From UBA8106 sp964569695 (lineage in GTDB: Bacteria > Acidobacteriota > Vicinamibacteria > Vicinamibacterales > UBA823), in NCBI GenBank assembly GCA_964569695.1, contig CAZMUA010000005.1:79192-143191 (forward strand): a stretch of 64,000 nucleotides of DNA, read 5' to 3'. The notes beneath the pieces are model-generated. The model had not been told where the DNA came from. It did not search any database and worked only from the letters and a program-made list of their open reading frames with translations. Position 1 is the stretch's first letter, and every line of letters begins with the position of its first letter. Both the position numbers and the translations under genes were made by a program. Positions 25,032 to 32,961 of the stretch are shown here, piece after piece.

Positions 25032-27230
25032 TTACGGTTCAGTGCTTCGCCATTTTACGTTAGCGGTGCCAACATTGTTCATGGCATCCGTGGCTCGGAC
25101 TACGATTTCAGCTGTTGATGACTGTGGCGTAAGTGTTATTTCAAATGTTTCGCGCTGCGAATCAAAAATTCCGTCGCTTGGATACGCTGGCACCCAAGAA
25201 CTAGCGTCCAAAGAGTACTCGACCTGCTCAATCCAAGAGCGTGCATCCTGCACCACGAATGATAGAGATAGATTCGTCTGTTCCTCTCGGATCGGCATCA
25301 ACTCGATATTGGGAGCGGTGTTGTCGATAGTGAAAACAGTGCTTTCACGTTGAGTCATCAGGCTTGCACTAGGCAGATTTGCGAGAGTATCGGATGCTGT
25401 GACGGCGATGACATAATCACCGTCTGGAACTGATGTAGTGTCCCAGACAAAAATTGGTTGCCATAAATTCTCGATCAAGATCTTCCATGACATGCTTCCT
25501 TCATTTCGGTAGCGCACCTCATAGAGAAGTCGGTTATCGTCAGGGTCGGTTGCTACCCATTCGAAGGTTTGTAGCCCCTTTCGATAGGCTCGACGTCCAG
25601 TTAAAGGGCTAGTCGCTTGCCTTGTCGCTTGAGCTTCAAGGGTGATCTCCGGCATCGTATTCAAAGCGCTGTTATCGTAGCCAGCGATTTCAAAATCTCC
25701 GTTTGAAAATGCTTTTTGAAACACAGTTCCGGCTGGATGCACCGTGACAGAGGAGAGTATGGGTTTCAGATTTCTTGGAAGATAGGAAACCGTAACTGAA
25801 GTGAGCATAGGGGAAATGCTCTGTTCACCTTTATGGAGCACTGCCTTCCATTGGAAGTATCGCGCCTTTGGACTTTCGATATGGCTTCCAGTCGAATGCT
25901 CGTAAGCATCGGACCAAGCGCTCCAGTTGTTGTCAGGGTTTCTGGTATTTCCAGAACGAGTGAAAATATCCACGCGACTGTCACCTGGCGCAGAAGCCCG
26001 CCATTTGACTGTGCTCCACGTCGATATATTGGTTGCGTCTTTGACCTCTGAAAAGTATGTGCCTTCAGAGGCGAGGTTATTGGTAACTCCAAAAACCTTG
26101 CCAGGATTAGCAGTTGCAAAATGGATTACCCCTGTCGATGATTGCATGAAAGTCGTGACCTGTTGCGTCGGCGTAGTGGCGAGGAGCGTGGCCCTGACGG
26201 GATTACCAGAGAGACGAAGGATCCGTCCTTTCTGACCTGTTGCGATAAGCAGACTTCCATCACTATCAATAAGTAGATCGTAGGGAACCTCGCTAGTTGA
26301 GGACCAGTAGATATTCCACAAACCGTCTGGGAGGATGTGGTACACAGCGCCCATGGCATTTTCGACATTCGAACTGTAGGTTTGGGTTGATTGGGCACTG
26401 CCATTTACACTAGTAGAGATATCAGCTTCCGGCAGGCCGGTCGTAATCGCGGTATTTTGCATCGACTCGACGGCCGAATCACGCAGTGCTGCGACATAAA
26501 ACGACCCATCAGGAGCATGAGTTATGGCTCGGACTTCGGTAAATGGTGAGTCGAGAAGCAAAAATCCGTTTCCTGCTGCATCGATTCGAATGACTTGTCC
26601 TGGCGATTCTGTTGTAGCAATCAAATTACCCGATGAATCAAATCCAAGCGAAATGACATGGGTTGCAGTTGACTCGTAAAAGATTTCTCCCTCACCGTTT
26701 GGGGCGATCTTGTAAATCGCTCCGCTTTGTCCTGTAGCTACATATAAGGTGCCACTGGAATCGACAGTGAGCGCCCAGATATATGTTTCCTCAGGATCAA
26801 AGATTGATTCTGCGCTGCCGTCTGTTGCCAGACGGTAAATTTTTCCGTCTGGGTTCGTTCCTGCATAAACAGTGCCGTCTGGACCAGAAGCAAGGGTGTG
26901 AACTTCTAGCTCTTCCACCTCAAAGGTTAAGCGGGTTGGCTGGTTTTCGCTTGAGCGATAGATATGACCATTGCTACTCGTGCCTAACCAGAGGGCTCCG
27001 TCAGTTGCTTCTTGAAGCGCCCAAATAATTGGTGTGTCAGGGTCCTGCAACTCATTAATTTGCGGTCCCAAGATTAACTGGCCGCTTTCATGAATTGCTA
27101 AATTGTCGAGTTCTCCGCGTAAAAACTGATCGCGACTTGAAACATGCCATGTAATTGGCACAGATGCCAGGCCTATGGTTATTTGCCAAGCGATAAGGAA
27201 GAGTGAGCACAGAATTAATTGAAAGCGCAT
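25032..27230 (-). CDS. Secreted beta-propeller protein with C-terminal Ig/FN3-like region
   Basis: 732 residues with a signal peptide (cleavage near LAS, about residue 23). Residues of about 60-390 are repeats of the type GTSSNGHIYR, GTNPDGKIYRLATDG, ATGQSGAIYKIAPNGEG and ATGQKGRILRLSG, about 40 residues apart, consistent with a six- or seven-bladed propeller. The C-terminal 340 residues look like beta-sandwich modules ending in VVRATDAMNNVGTANVKW. No catalytic motif is recognised. It follows an exported S55 peptidase by 30 bases and probably acts with it in the periplasm; the function is unknown. Confidence 0.7.
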   Translation of the reverse strand: MRFQLILCSLFLIAWQITIGLASVPITWHVSSRDQFLRGELDNLAIHESGQLILGPQINELQDPDTPIIWALQEATDGALWLGTSSNGHIYRSSENQPTRLTFEVEELEVHTLASGPDGTVYAGTNPDGKIYRLATDGSAESIFDPEETYIWALTVDSSGTLYVATGQSGAIYKIAPNGEGEIFYESTATHVISLGFDSSGNLIATTESPGQVIRIDAAGNGFLLLDSPFTEVRAITHAPDGSFYVAALRDSAVESMQNTAITTGLPEADISTSVNGSAQSTQTYSSNVENAMGAVYHILPDGLWNIYWSSTSEVPYDLLIDSDGSLLIATGQKGRILRLSGNPVRATLLATTPTQQVTTFMQSSTGVIHFATANPGKVFGVTNNLASEGTYFSEVKDATNISTWSTVKWRASAPGDSRVDIFTRSGNTRNPDNNWSAWSDAYEHSTGSHIESPKARYFQWKAVLHKGEQSISPMLTSVTVSYLPRNLKPILSSVTVHPAGTVFQKAFSNGDFEIAGYDNSALNTMPEITLEAQATRQATSPLTGRRAYRKGLQTFEWVATDPDDNRLLYEVRYRNEGSMSWKILIENLWQPIFVWDTTSVPDGDYVIAVTASDTLANLPSASLMTQRESTVFTIDNTAPNIELMPIREEQTNLSLSFVVQDARSWIEQVEYSLDASSWVPAYPSDGIFDSQRETFEITLTPQSSTAEIVVRATDAMNNVGTANVKWRSTEP

Positions 27231-27260
27231 ATCGATTCTATTTTGTCTTGAGACGACCGG

Positions 27261-29105
27261 TCATTGTGTAGTGATTTCCAAATGTAGCAAATGAAGGCCT
27301 TCTATTGCATAGTCGCTTAAGGTGTCTGTCTCATAAAAGGTAGCTTTTGTCAGTGGCGTCGTTGTGCCGCTGCTGCGGTCAGAGCGATAAATATTTAGCA
27401 TTGAAGGAGGGAGAGAGGTCAATTGCTCTCCTTGCACCACTGCACCATAATCATCCCCAAATAGACGAATGTAAATACGATTGTTTTGCCGAGTATTGTT
27501 TAGCAATCTAATCAAGTGAGGCATATTACGTGGTTTCACTGGAGGACGAATTTCTTGTTGTTCCCAAAGGCTAAATTGTGGTCCTCCGGAGACCAGTAAG
27601 GACAAATTGGTTGGGCTATTGGTTGGAATTGTGATCGGAAGAGTTCGAACTGTTTCACCCCCTCGGTAGTTCCGCGTCGTAATATTGAGGTCTACGACTT
27701 GACCTCGGTTAAGTCGAACCTGATCTAACCAGACCCGTTCGATCGTTTCAATTCTCGCTTCCTCTACAGCAGTGATTGCGAGCGAAAGCTCCTCAATGTT
27801 CGCCTCCTCATAATCGTTGTTAAGTAGCATAACGAGCGGTCCAGCCACTGCCGTCGCAGCGTTTATTGCGGATGACGGTCCGGTAAAGATGTTGTCGACG
27901 AAAATATCGTTTTGACCTGTAATCTTGGTGCTTCCATTCAAGGTGTAGGTAGCAGTTCCGATTTCTCGTCCATATGCCGTCAAGGTGCTCAAAACCGACA
28001 CATACGCGAGGAGTGGCGTCATAAGTTGATCGTGTGCCAGATCGAATTTCATCACGCGTTGTTCAACACTCGAATGTGGAGCGGTGAGAGATACGGTAAC
28101 CGGAATTACCCTTGCATCCATACCCAGGGTGCCAGCGATTGCGGTGGGCTGGTCTTGTTGAAAGACTCCAATAGGTTCGCCAACAACTGCAATTCGTGTG
28201 GAGGATAAAAGGCTTGGGAGCACAACCTGCACCTCTGCGCGGTGCATTCTAAAATCCGTTGGTCCGAGATTTTGAAAGCGATGACCAAACGCATAAACGC
28301 GATTACCGTCAACCAATGTGGTCGTGCCTGTTCCCGCGACAAACAAGTCTCCACTGATAAGACTGATCGCGATGGGATCGCCTGCACGAAGAGGGATAGT
28401 AGCGTTTCTGTCTTGTTCATCCTGAACAGTGCCAACACCAAGAACTGGAGAGATACTGTTACTTGAAAATGAATCACTCAGGAATTGAAGAGAATCGTTT
28501 GTAAATCCACTAAAGACAAGAGGAGTATCAATTGGTCTAAGGAGGGCGGCGAGTCGGTTTGCGGTCTCTTGAGAAACGCCTCTACTGATTACATTGCCGA
28601 ATACTGAACCAGAAGAATTGGTTTGTACTAGCGAGTGTCTAAAGGCACCAAGAAAACTCTCATTTGTAATTGGAAGAGTAAGATTGACTTGACTAGACGG
28701 TGGTCTCAGGTTCGGTTGGGATACCGCTTCTATCATGTCGGCAATGGGTGTGATGCCTGCAATTGGTTCTTGCGTGAACTGGCCCAATGCGTGTGACACA
28801 GCCCCAACGAGTCTATTGTTAATATAGACAGGGCTTCCACTCATGCCCTGAATTACTCCGGTCTCAGCTAAAGGACCTCCCGCGAGCCGAGCAAGTATAA
28901 GACTTCTTTGTGGACCATTAATATTCTTGAGAATACCGAGGATCTGAACAGCGAACTCTTCTCGCTTGCTGCCTTCAAATACAGTAATGCCGATACCGGT
29001 CATGCCAGCCTCAACTTCTTCAAGGGGCATAAAATCGGTTGAAGCAAGCAACCAATTGGGATTGGTTAGGATTAAGGTGCCTATAATTAAGGTGCGTAAT
29101 AGCAT
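27261..29105 (-). CDS. Exported S55 (SpoIVB-type) serine peptidase
   Basis: 614 residues from the ATG at 29105, giving an immediate signal peptide (LLRTLIIGTLILTNPNWLLA). Residues of about 25-70 show the S55 start EEVEAGMTGIGITVFEG, and GMSGSPVYINNRLVGAVSHA holds the expected catalytic Ser of SpoIVB. The protein is longer than SpoIVB (about 425 residues), with an added C-terminal beta-rich region. Outside spore-formers, S55 proteins are found mainly in Acidobacteriota and relatives, with unknown targets. An open TTG at 29141 lies upstream of the likely -10 box and is not the start. Confidence 0.82.
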   Translation of the reverse strand: MLLRTLIIGTLILTNPNWLLASTDFMPLEEVEAGMTGIGITVFEGSKREEFAVQILGILKNINGPQRSLILARLAGGPLAETGVIQGMSGSPVYINNRLVGAVSHALGQFTQEPIAGITPIADMIEAVSQPNLRPPSSQVNLTLPITNESFLGAFRHSLVQTNSSGSVFGNVISRGVSQETANRLAALLRPIDTPLVFSGFTNDSLQFLSDSFSSNSISPVLGVGTVQDEQDRNATIPLRAGDPIAISLISGDLFVAGTGTTTLVDGNRVYAFGHRFQNLGPTDFRMHRAEVQVVLPSLLSSTRIAVVGEPIGVFQQDQPTAIAGTLGMDARVIPVTVSLTAPHSSVEQRVMKFDLAHDQLMTPLLAYVSVLSTLTAYGREIGTATYTLNGSTKITGQNDIFVDNIFTGPSSAINAATAVAGPLVMLLNNDYEEANIEELSLAITAVEEARIETIERVWLDQVRLNRGQVVDLNITTRNYRGGETVRTLPITIPTNSPTNLSLLVSGGPQFSLWEQQEIRPPVKPRNMPHLIRLLNNTRQNNRIYIRLFGDDYGAVVQGEQLTSLPPSMLNIYRSDRSSGTTTPLTKATFYETDTLSDYAIEGLHLLHLEITTQ

Positions 29106-29130
29106 AGAGTTTAAGTCAGGAGCTGAGGAG

Positions 29131-29160
29131 GTTATACTCAACTAAGGGTTTACGGTTCAG
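29131..29160 (-). promoter_or_regulatory. Candidate promoter of the S55 peptidase operon
   Basis: On the minus strand CTGAAC (29160-29155) and TATAAC (29136-29131) are spaced by 18 bases, putting the start near 29123, 18 bases before the ATG at 29105. It is back to back with the aromatic operon promoter, with only 13 bases between the two -35 boxes. Confidence 0.4.
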
Positions 29161-29173
29161 TTTTGACCCATGA

Positions 29174-29201
29174 TTGACAGCCTTGGCGCCCCTTTGATAG
29201 T
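29174..29201 (+). promoter_or_regulatory. Promoter of the aromatic amino acid operon
   Basis: A perfect -35 TTGACA (29174-29179), a 16-base spacer and GATAGT (29196-29201, four of six matches). Transcription would start near 29208, giving a leader RNA of about 240 bases before aroDE that contains the leader peptide and attenuator. Confidence 0.55.
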
Positions 29202-29245
29202 CTCATTTTATTGGAACTGAGACGTATTTCGACACGGATATATTT

Positions 29246-29368
29246 ATGATTTCATCGCTGACCACGAAACCGACGCTGATTGATCCCCTAGCGGTGTGTT
29301 TTTGTCGCACTTGGTGGCGGTTTTTCTATTTTACCAGTGGTTCTGGAGGGGTGACTGTGCCAGTCTGA
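29246..29368 (+). CDS. Aromatic leader peptide (Trp-Trp-Arg-Phe-Phe-Tyr-Phe), 40 aa
   Basis: An ATG at 29246, with a weak GGA seven bases upstream, opens 40 codons ending in TGA at 29366-29368. Codons 23-29 (29312-29332) read Trp Trp Arg Phe Phe Tyr Phe, with another Phe at codon 19. Clusters of regulatory amino-acid codons like this are the hallmark of attenuator leader peptides such as TrpL and PheL. The downstream operon makes the precursors of exactly these three amino acids. The antiterminator strand (29343-29351) lies 10 bases after the last aromatic codon and before the stop, where a stalled ribosome leaves it free but a ribosome reaching the stop covers it. The peptide itself probably has no other function. 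Confidence 0.8.
   Translation: MISSLTTKPTLIDPLAVCFCRTWWRFFYFTSGSGGVTVPV
29308..29339 (+). promoter_or_regulatory. Leader RNA hairpin 1:2 containing the Trp and Phe/Tyr codons
   Basis: CACTTGGT (29308-29315) pairs with ACCAGTG (29333-29339) through seven pairs with one bulged U. The first Trp codon is in the 5' arm and Phe-Phe-Tyr-Phe is in the loop, so stalled ribosomes would melt it. It is the counterpart of the 1:2 pause hairpin in classical trp leaders. Confidence 0.5.
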
Positions 29369-29411
29369 CCGTCGAAAAAGATCTAGCACAAGAAGTTCAA
29401 AGCCTCTTCAG
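29343..29411 (+). promoter_or_regulatory. Antiterminator pairing of the aromatic attenuator
   Basis: CUGGAGGGG (29343-29351) pairs with CCUCUUCAG (29403-29411) in nine consecutive pairs, two of them G-U, plus a possible tenth U-G pair (29352 with 29402). The 3' strand is the 5' arm of the terminator at 29401-29430, so the two structures exclude each other. A competing hairpin GACUG-ugc-CAGUC (29353-29365) covers the leader stop region. Confidence 0.65.
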
Positions 29412-29441
29412 CATATCTGCTGCAGAGGTTTTTTTGTTTTT
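29401..29441 (+). terminator. Intrinsic terminator (attenuator) in front of aroDE
   Basis: Bases 29401-29413 pair with 29418-29430 with one internal mismatch (29408/29423) and a four-base loop, followed by TTTTTTTGTTTTT ending at 29441, seven bases before the aroDE ATG. A full intrinsic terminator directly ahead of the first gene of a 12-kb biosynthetic operon makes sense only as an attenuator. Confidence 0.85.
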
Positions 29442-29447
29442 AAAGGA

Positions 29448-30905
29448 ATGCATAAAGCCCAGATTTGCCTGACCGTGATGGCCGATAACATGGCCGAGCT
29501 TAGAAAACGTCGAGATGCCGTAAGGGACGTGGATTTAGTTGAATTGCGTCTAGATTCGGTTCGAGATCCAGACGTACAAGCCGCCTTAAATGGACGTAAA
29601 TGTCCAGTCATTATCACCTGTCGATCAATTCGTGATGGCGGTCTCTTCAGAGGTTCAGAAGAGGAACGTCGTCAGCTACTTCTTGAGGCGATTGAGTCGG
29701 GCGCTGATTATGTGGATATGGAATGGAATCGAGGCTTCCAGAGCGCTGTAAAAAAAAGAGCTGGACGAAACATCGTACTCTCGATGCACGACTTTCAAGG
29801 AGTACCTGCCGATTTGCACGATCAGTATCGGGCAATGCGAGCAATGGGTGCTGCCGTTGTTAAAGTTGCCGTTACAGCTACACGGTTGTGCGATTTACTT
29901 CCACTGCTGGAGATTGGTCACACAGCTACCGGTCAAGAGCGTGTTGTAGTCATCGGCATGGGAATGCCTGGATTGGCCTCTCGAATTCTTGCATCTCGCT
30001 TTGGGTCAGATTGGACCTATGCTGGCAACGCAGCACCAGGGCAATTACCTCTTGAACAGATGCTCGAGAGTTTTCGATATAGAAATCTCACAGCCAACAC
30101 GGAGGTGTTTGGTGTTGTTGGGAATCCGATTTCCCATTCAATTTCACCAGCACTGCATAATGCTAGTTTTGCAGAACAACAGCGAGATGCGGTGTACTTA
30201 CCACTTGAAGCGTATGATGTAGCCGATTTCGCAGGTTTTGCAAAAGCGCTCTCAATTCAGGGTGCGAGCATCACCGCCCCGTTCAAGCAGACCATGCTAC
30301 AGCAAATCAAAAAGCCTGACACCGTTGCCAAGCTTATTGGGGCGGTAAACACAATCCGAGTTGATCCTGAGTGCTGGTCTGGAATCAACACGGATGCGGA
30401 AGGATTTCTTGCGCCTCTTAAACGGCGAATCGGGCTCCAAGGCCTTCGTGCATCTGTATTAGGCGCTGGAGGCGCAGCGAGAGCGGTGACAGTTGCTTTG
30501 AGTCAGGCTGGCGCAATTGTGAGTGTTCATGCAAGACGCCTTGAAAAGGCGAAAGCAGTTGCTTCGCTGGGAAAAGCTGTAGCAGGGCCATGGCCGCCGT
30601 TACCGAAGACTTGGGATTTATTGGTGAATGCAACTCCAGTTGGAACATTTCCGAATGTTGATAAGACTCCGATGAGGCCAGATTATCTAAATGGTCACTT
30701 GGTTTACGACTTGGTTTATAACCCAAGGCAGACTCGGCTCATGAAAGATGCTTCGCAGCAAGGTTGTGAGGTATTAGGAGGCTTGGACATGTTGGTTGCT
30801 CAAGCGCAAGCCCAGGCCCAATGGTGGACTGGCGTTAAGCCAAACCCAATCGTTATGGAACAAGCAGCCATAAAGGCGTTGGAATGGACGGTGAAGGACT
30901 CATGA
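29448..30905 (+). CDS. aroDE: Fused 3-dehydroquinate dehydratase (type I) / shikimate dehydrogenase
   Basis: 485 residues, two enzymes in one chain. Residues 1 to about 212 are type I dehydroquinase with the catalytic His114 (SMHDF) and Schiff-base Lys139 (VVKVAV). Residues from about 219 are shikimate dehydrogenase: GNPISHSISPALHN, catalytic Lys281 (ITAPFK) and Asp317 (GINTDAEG), with the NADP loop GAGGAAR at 340-346. The fusion channels dehydroquinate to shikimate, as in plants and some bacteria. AAAGGA abuts the ATG and overlaps the end of the attenuator U-tract, so the terminator and ribosome site are close together. The stop overlaps the trpE start (ATGA). Confidence 0.93.
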   Translation: MHKAQICLTVMADNMAELRKRRDAVRDVDLVELRLDSVRDPDVQAALNGRKCPVIITCRSIRDGGLFRGSEEERRQLLLEAIESGADYVDMEWNRGFQSAVKKRAGRNIVLSMHDFQGVPADLHDQYRAMRAMGAAVVKVAVTATRLCDLLPLLEIGHTATGQERVVVIGMGMPGLASRILASRFGSDWTYAGNAAPGQLPLEQMLESFRYRNLTANTEVFGVVGNPISHSISPALHNASFAEQQRDAVYLPLEAYDVADFAGFAKALSIQGASITAPFKQTMLQQIKKPDTVAKLIGAVNTIRVDPECWSGINTDAEGFLAPLKRRIGLQGLRASVLGAGGAARAVTVALSQAGAIVSVHARRLEKAKAVASLGKAVAGPWPPLPKTWDLLVNATPVGTFPNVDKTPMRPDYLNGHLVYDLVYNPRQTRLMKDASQQGCEVLGGLDMLVAQAQAQAQWWTGVKPNPIVMEQAAIKALEWTVKDS

Positions 30906-32398
30906 AACAGACCACTTTGGAAGAGTTTGTCGATTTGGCGTCGCACGGAACCTTTGTTCCAGTGTGCAAAGAAATCATGGCTGATTTGCTGACTCCTGTT
31001 TCGGCATTTCTAAAAATTGCGGAACATTCAGATAACGCATTTCTTTTAGAAAGTGTTGATGGTGGTGAACAGGTTGCTCGATATTCATTTCTTGGAAAAG
31101 ACCCCTTTCTCATTGTGCGATCACGAAAAGGGCAAACCATCGTTGAGCACGCCGGCGTCATATCTAAGCGATCCGAGTCATTTATGAGCACGCTTCGACA
31201 ATTAATGACTAAATATCGTTCTCCAGTAGTGCCTGAGTTGCCGAGATTTACTGGTGGCGCCGTTGGTTATCTTGGTTACGATTCCGTCCCATGGTTTGAA
31301 GCGTCACTGCAGGAAGCCTGGACTCGGCAGGCTTCTTTGGATAATGAATCTGATGCCGACGACGAAGCCGCGTTCATGCTCTTTGACACGGTGCTGGCTT
31401 TCGATCACGTTGCGCATCGAATTCTGATTATTGCAAACGCGCGGGTATCGAAAGGTGACGACCTTCCGGCGCTTTATCAATTCGCATGCGCCAAGATGAC
31501 ATTCTTAGAAAGAGAATTAGAGCGAACACTGTCGCGATCAGAATCCTTGAAGAAAGCTAAACATGAGATAACTTCAAATCTATCCCAAAAATCATTTGAG
31601 TCTTCGGTTAAGACTGCGCAGTCGCATATTTTTGAAGGAGAAATATTTCAACTGGTGCTTTCTCGACGGTTTCAGACTGAACTTACGGCCGATCCATTCA
31701 CCGTCTATCGGGCACTTAGGCACATCAATCCATCTCCCTACATGTATTTTATGCGAATGGGTAGAACGGTTATCGTCGGTGCGTCTCCAGAAATGTTAGT
31801 GAGAGTTGAAAATAAGAAAGTTGAAACCCATCCGATTGCAGGAACACGACCGCGTGGGATGGACGCATGGGAAGACGAACGCCTTGGAGAAGAACTTAAA
31901 GCGGATGAAAAGGAACGGGCCGAACATGTGATGCTGGTCGATTTGGGACGTAACGATCTCGGACGAGTGTGCGAGTACGGGACTGTCAGGGTTCCGCAAT
32001 TTATGCGGCTTGAACGTTACTCCCATGTGATGCATTTGGTGTCGAAGGTAGAAGGACGGCTTGCCGATGGGAAGGATCAATTGGATGCTTTAGCTGCCTG
32101 TTTTCCAGCAGGCACAGTATCAGGAGCGCCAAAAGTTAGAGCGATGGAACTGATTACACAGTTAGAACCCACGCACCGAGGAATTTATGCTGGTGCTATT
32201 GGGTATTTAGATTTCGCAGGTAATTTGGATTGCTGTATCGGAATTCGCACGATCACGATTAGAGATGGTCGTGCCTCCATACAGTCCGGAGCCGGCATTG
32301 TGGCTGATTCGGTGCCTGAGTCCGAATTTAAGGAAACTGAAGATAAGGCAAAAGCAATGTTGCGAGCAATCGAGATGGCTCATCGAGAATTAATATGA
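30902..32398 (+). CDS. trpE: Anthranilate synthase component I
   Basis: 498 residues from the ATG at 30902 (ATGA overlap, AAGGA upstream). It converts chorismate and ammonia to anthranilate with TrpG. The feedback-site motif LLES is intact (Leu48-Ser51), so inhibition by tryptophan is expected. Catalytic signatures include PSPYMYFMRMG, GASPEMLVRVE, HPIAGTRPRG, DLGRNDLGRV and AGAGIVADSVPE-like C-terminal residues. Open codons upstream of 30902 lie within aroDE and are not used. Confidence 0.95.
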   Translation: MKQTTLEEFVDLASHGTFVPVCKEIMADLLTPVSAFLKIAEHSDNAFLLESVDGGEQVARYSFLGKDPFLIVRSRKGQTIVEHAGVISKRSESFMSTLRQLMTKYRSPVVPELPRFTGGAVGYLGYDSVPWFEASLQEAWTRQASLDNESDADDEAAFMLFDTVLAFDHVAHRILIIANARVSKGDDLPALYQFACAKMTFLERELERTLSRSESLKKAKHEITSNLSQKSFESSVKTAQSHIFEGEIFQLVLSRRFQTELTADPFTVYRALRHINPSPYMYFMRMGRTVIVGASPEMLVRVENKKVETHPIAGTRPRGMDAWEDERLGEELKADEKERAEHVMLVDLGRNDLGRVCEYGTVRVPQFMRLERYSHVMHLVSKVEGRLADGKDQLDALAACFPAGTVSGAPKVRAMELITQLEPTHRGIYAGAIGYLDFAGNLDCCIGIRTITIRDGRASIQSGAGIVADSVPESEFKETEDKAKAMLRAIEMAHRELI

Positions 32399-32961
32399 CC
32401 CTAGTGATCGATAATTACGATTCGTTCACTTACAATCTGGTGCAATACATGGGCCAGCTGGGTGAAGAAATCATAGTTCGTCGTAACGATGAAGTGACTA
32501 TTGATGAGGTTGAAGCGATCAATCCAGCTCGGCTAGTTATCTCTCCCGGCCCTGGTCGTCCTGAGAATGCTGGTATTTCGGTTGAAGCCGTTCGTCGTTT
32601 TGGTTCACGTGTACCTGTTTTGGGTGTGTGCCTTGGACATCAGGCAATTAGTGTGGCCTTTGGAGGTGTGGTAGTTCGGAATCGGCAGGTACGTCATGGA
32701 AAGTGTTCCACAATTAATCATGATGGTCGTGGAATTTTCCGCGATCTGTCGGGTGGATTTTCTGCAACACGCTACCATTCACTTGTAGTTTCTGATGAAA
32801 ATCTTCCGGAGTCCCTTGAGGTGGCGGCACGAGCAACCGATGACGGTTCAATAATGGCTGTAAGACATATTTCTTGGCCGATACACGGTGTTCAGTTTCA
32901 TCCGGAATCGATTTTGACAACAACGGGACTTCGACTCTTACAGAGCTTTCTGGAATTGTAA
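32395..32961 (+). CDS. trpG: Anthranilate synthase glutamine amidotransferase component
   Basis: 188 residues. The class I amidotransferase triad is present: Cys79 (GVCLGHQ), His169 and Glu171 (FHPES). It supplies ammonia from glutamine to TrpE. VIDNYDSFTYNLVQYMGQLG is the TrpG/PabA signature. The start overlaps the trpE stop by four bases and the stop overlaps trpD by one (TAATG). The same protein could also serve para-aminobenzoate synthesis; no pabB is in the window. Confidence 0.95.
   Translation: MTLVIDNYDSFTYNLVQYMGQLGEEIIVRRNDEVTIDEVEAINPARLVISPGPGRPENAGISVEAVRRFGSRVPVLGVCLGHQAISVAFGGVVVRNRQVRHGKCSTINHDGRGIFRDLSGGFSATRYHSLVVSDENLPESLEVAARATDDGSIMAVRHISWPIHGVQFHPESILTTTGLRLLQSFLEL

Noticed and set aside
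29208..29447. T-box or TRAP-type control of the aromatic operon
   Set aside because: No T-box sequence (GGGUGGNACCGCG-like) and no run of GAG/UAG triplets is present; the leader peptide with alternative hairpins explains the region better.
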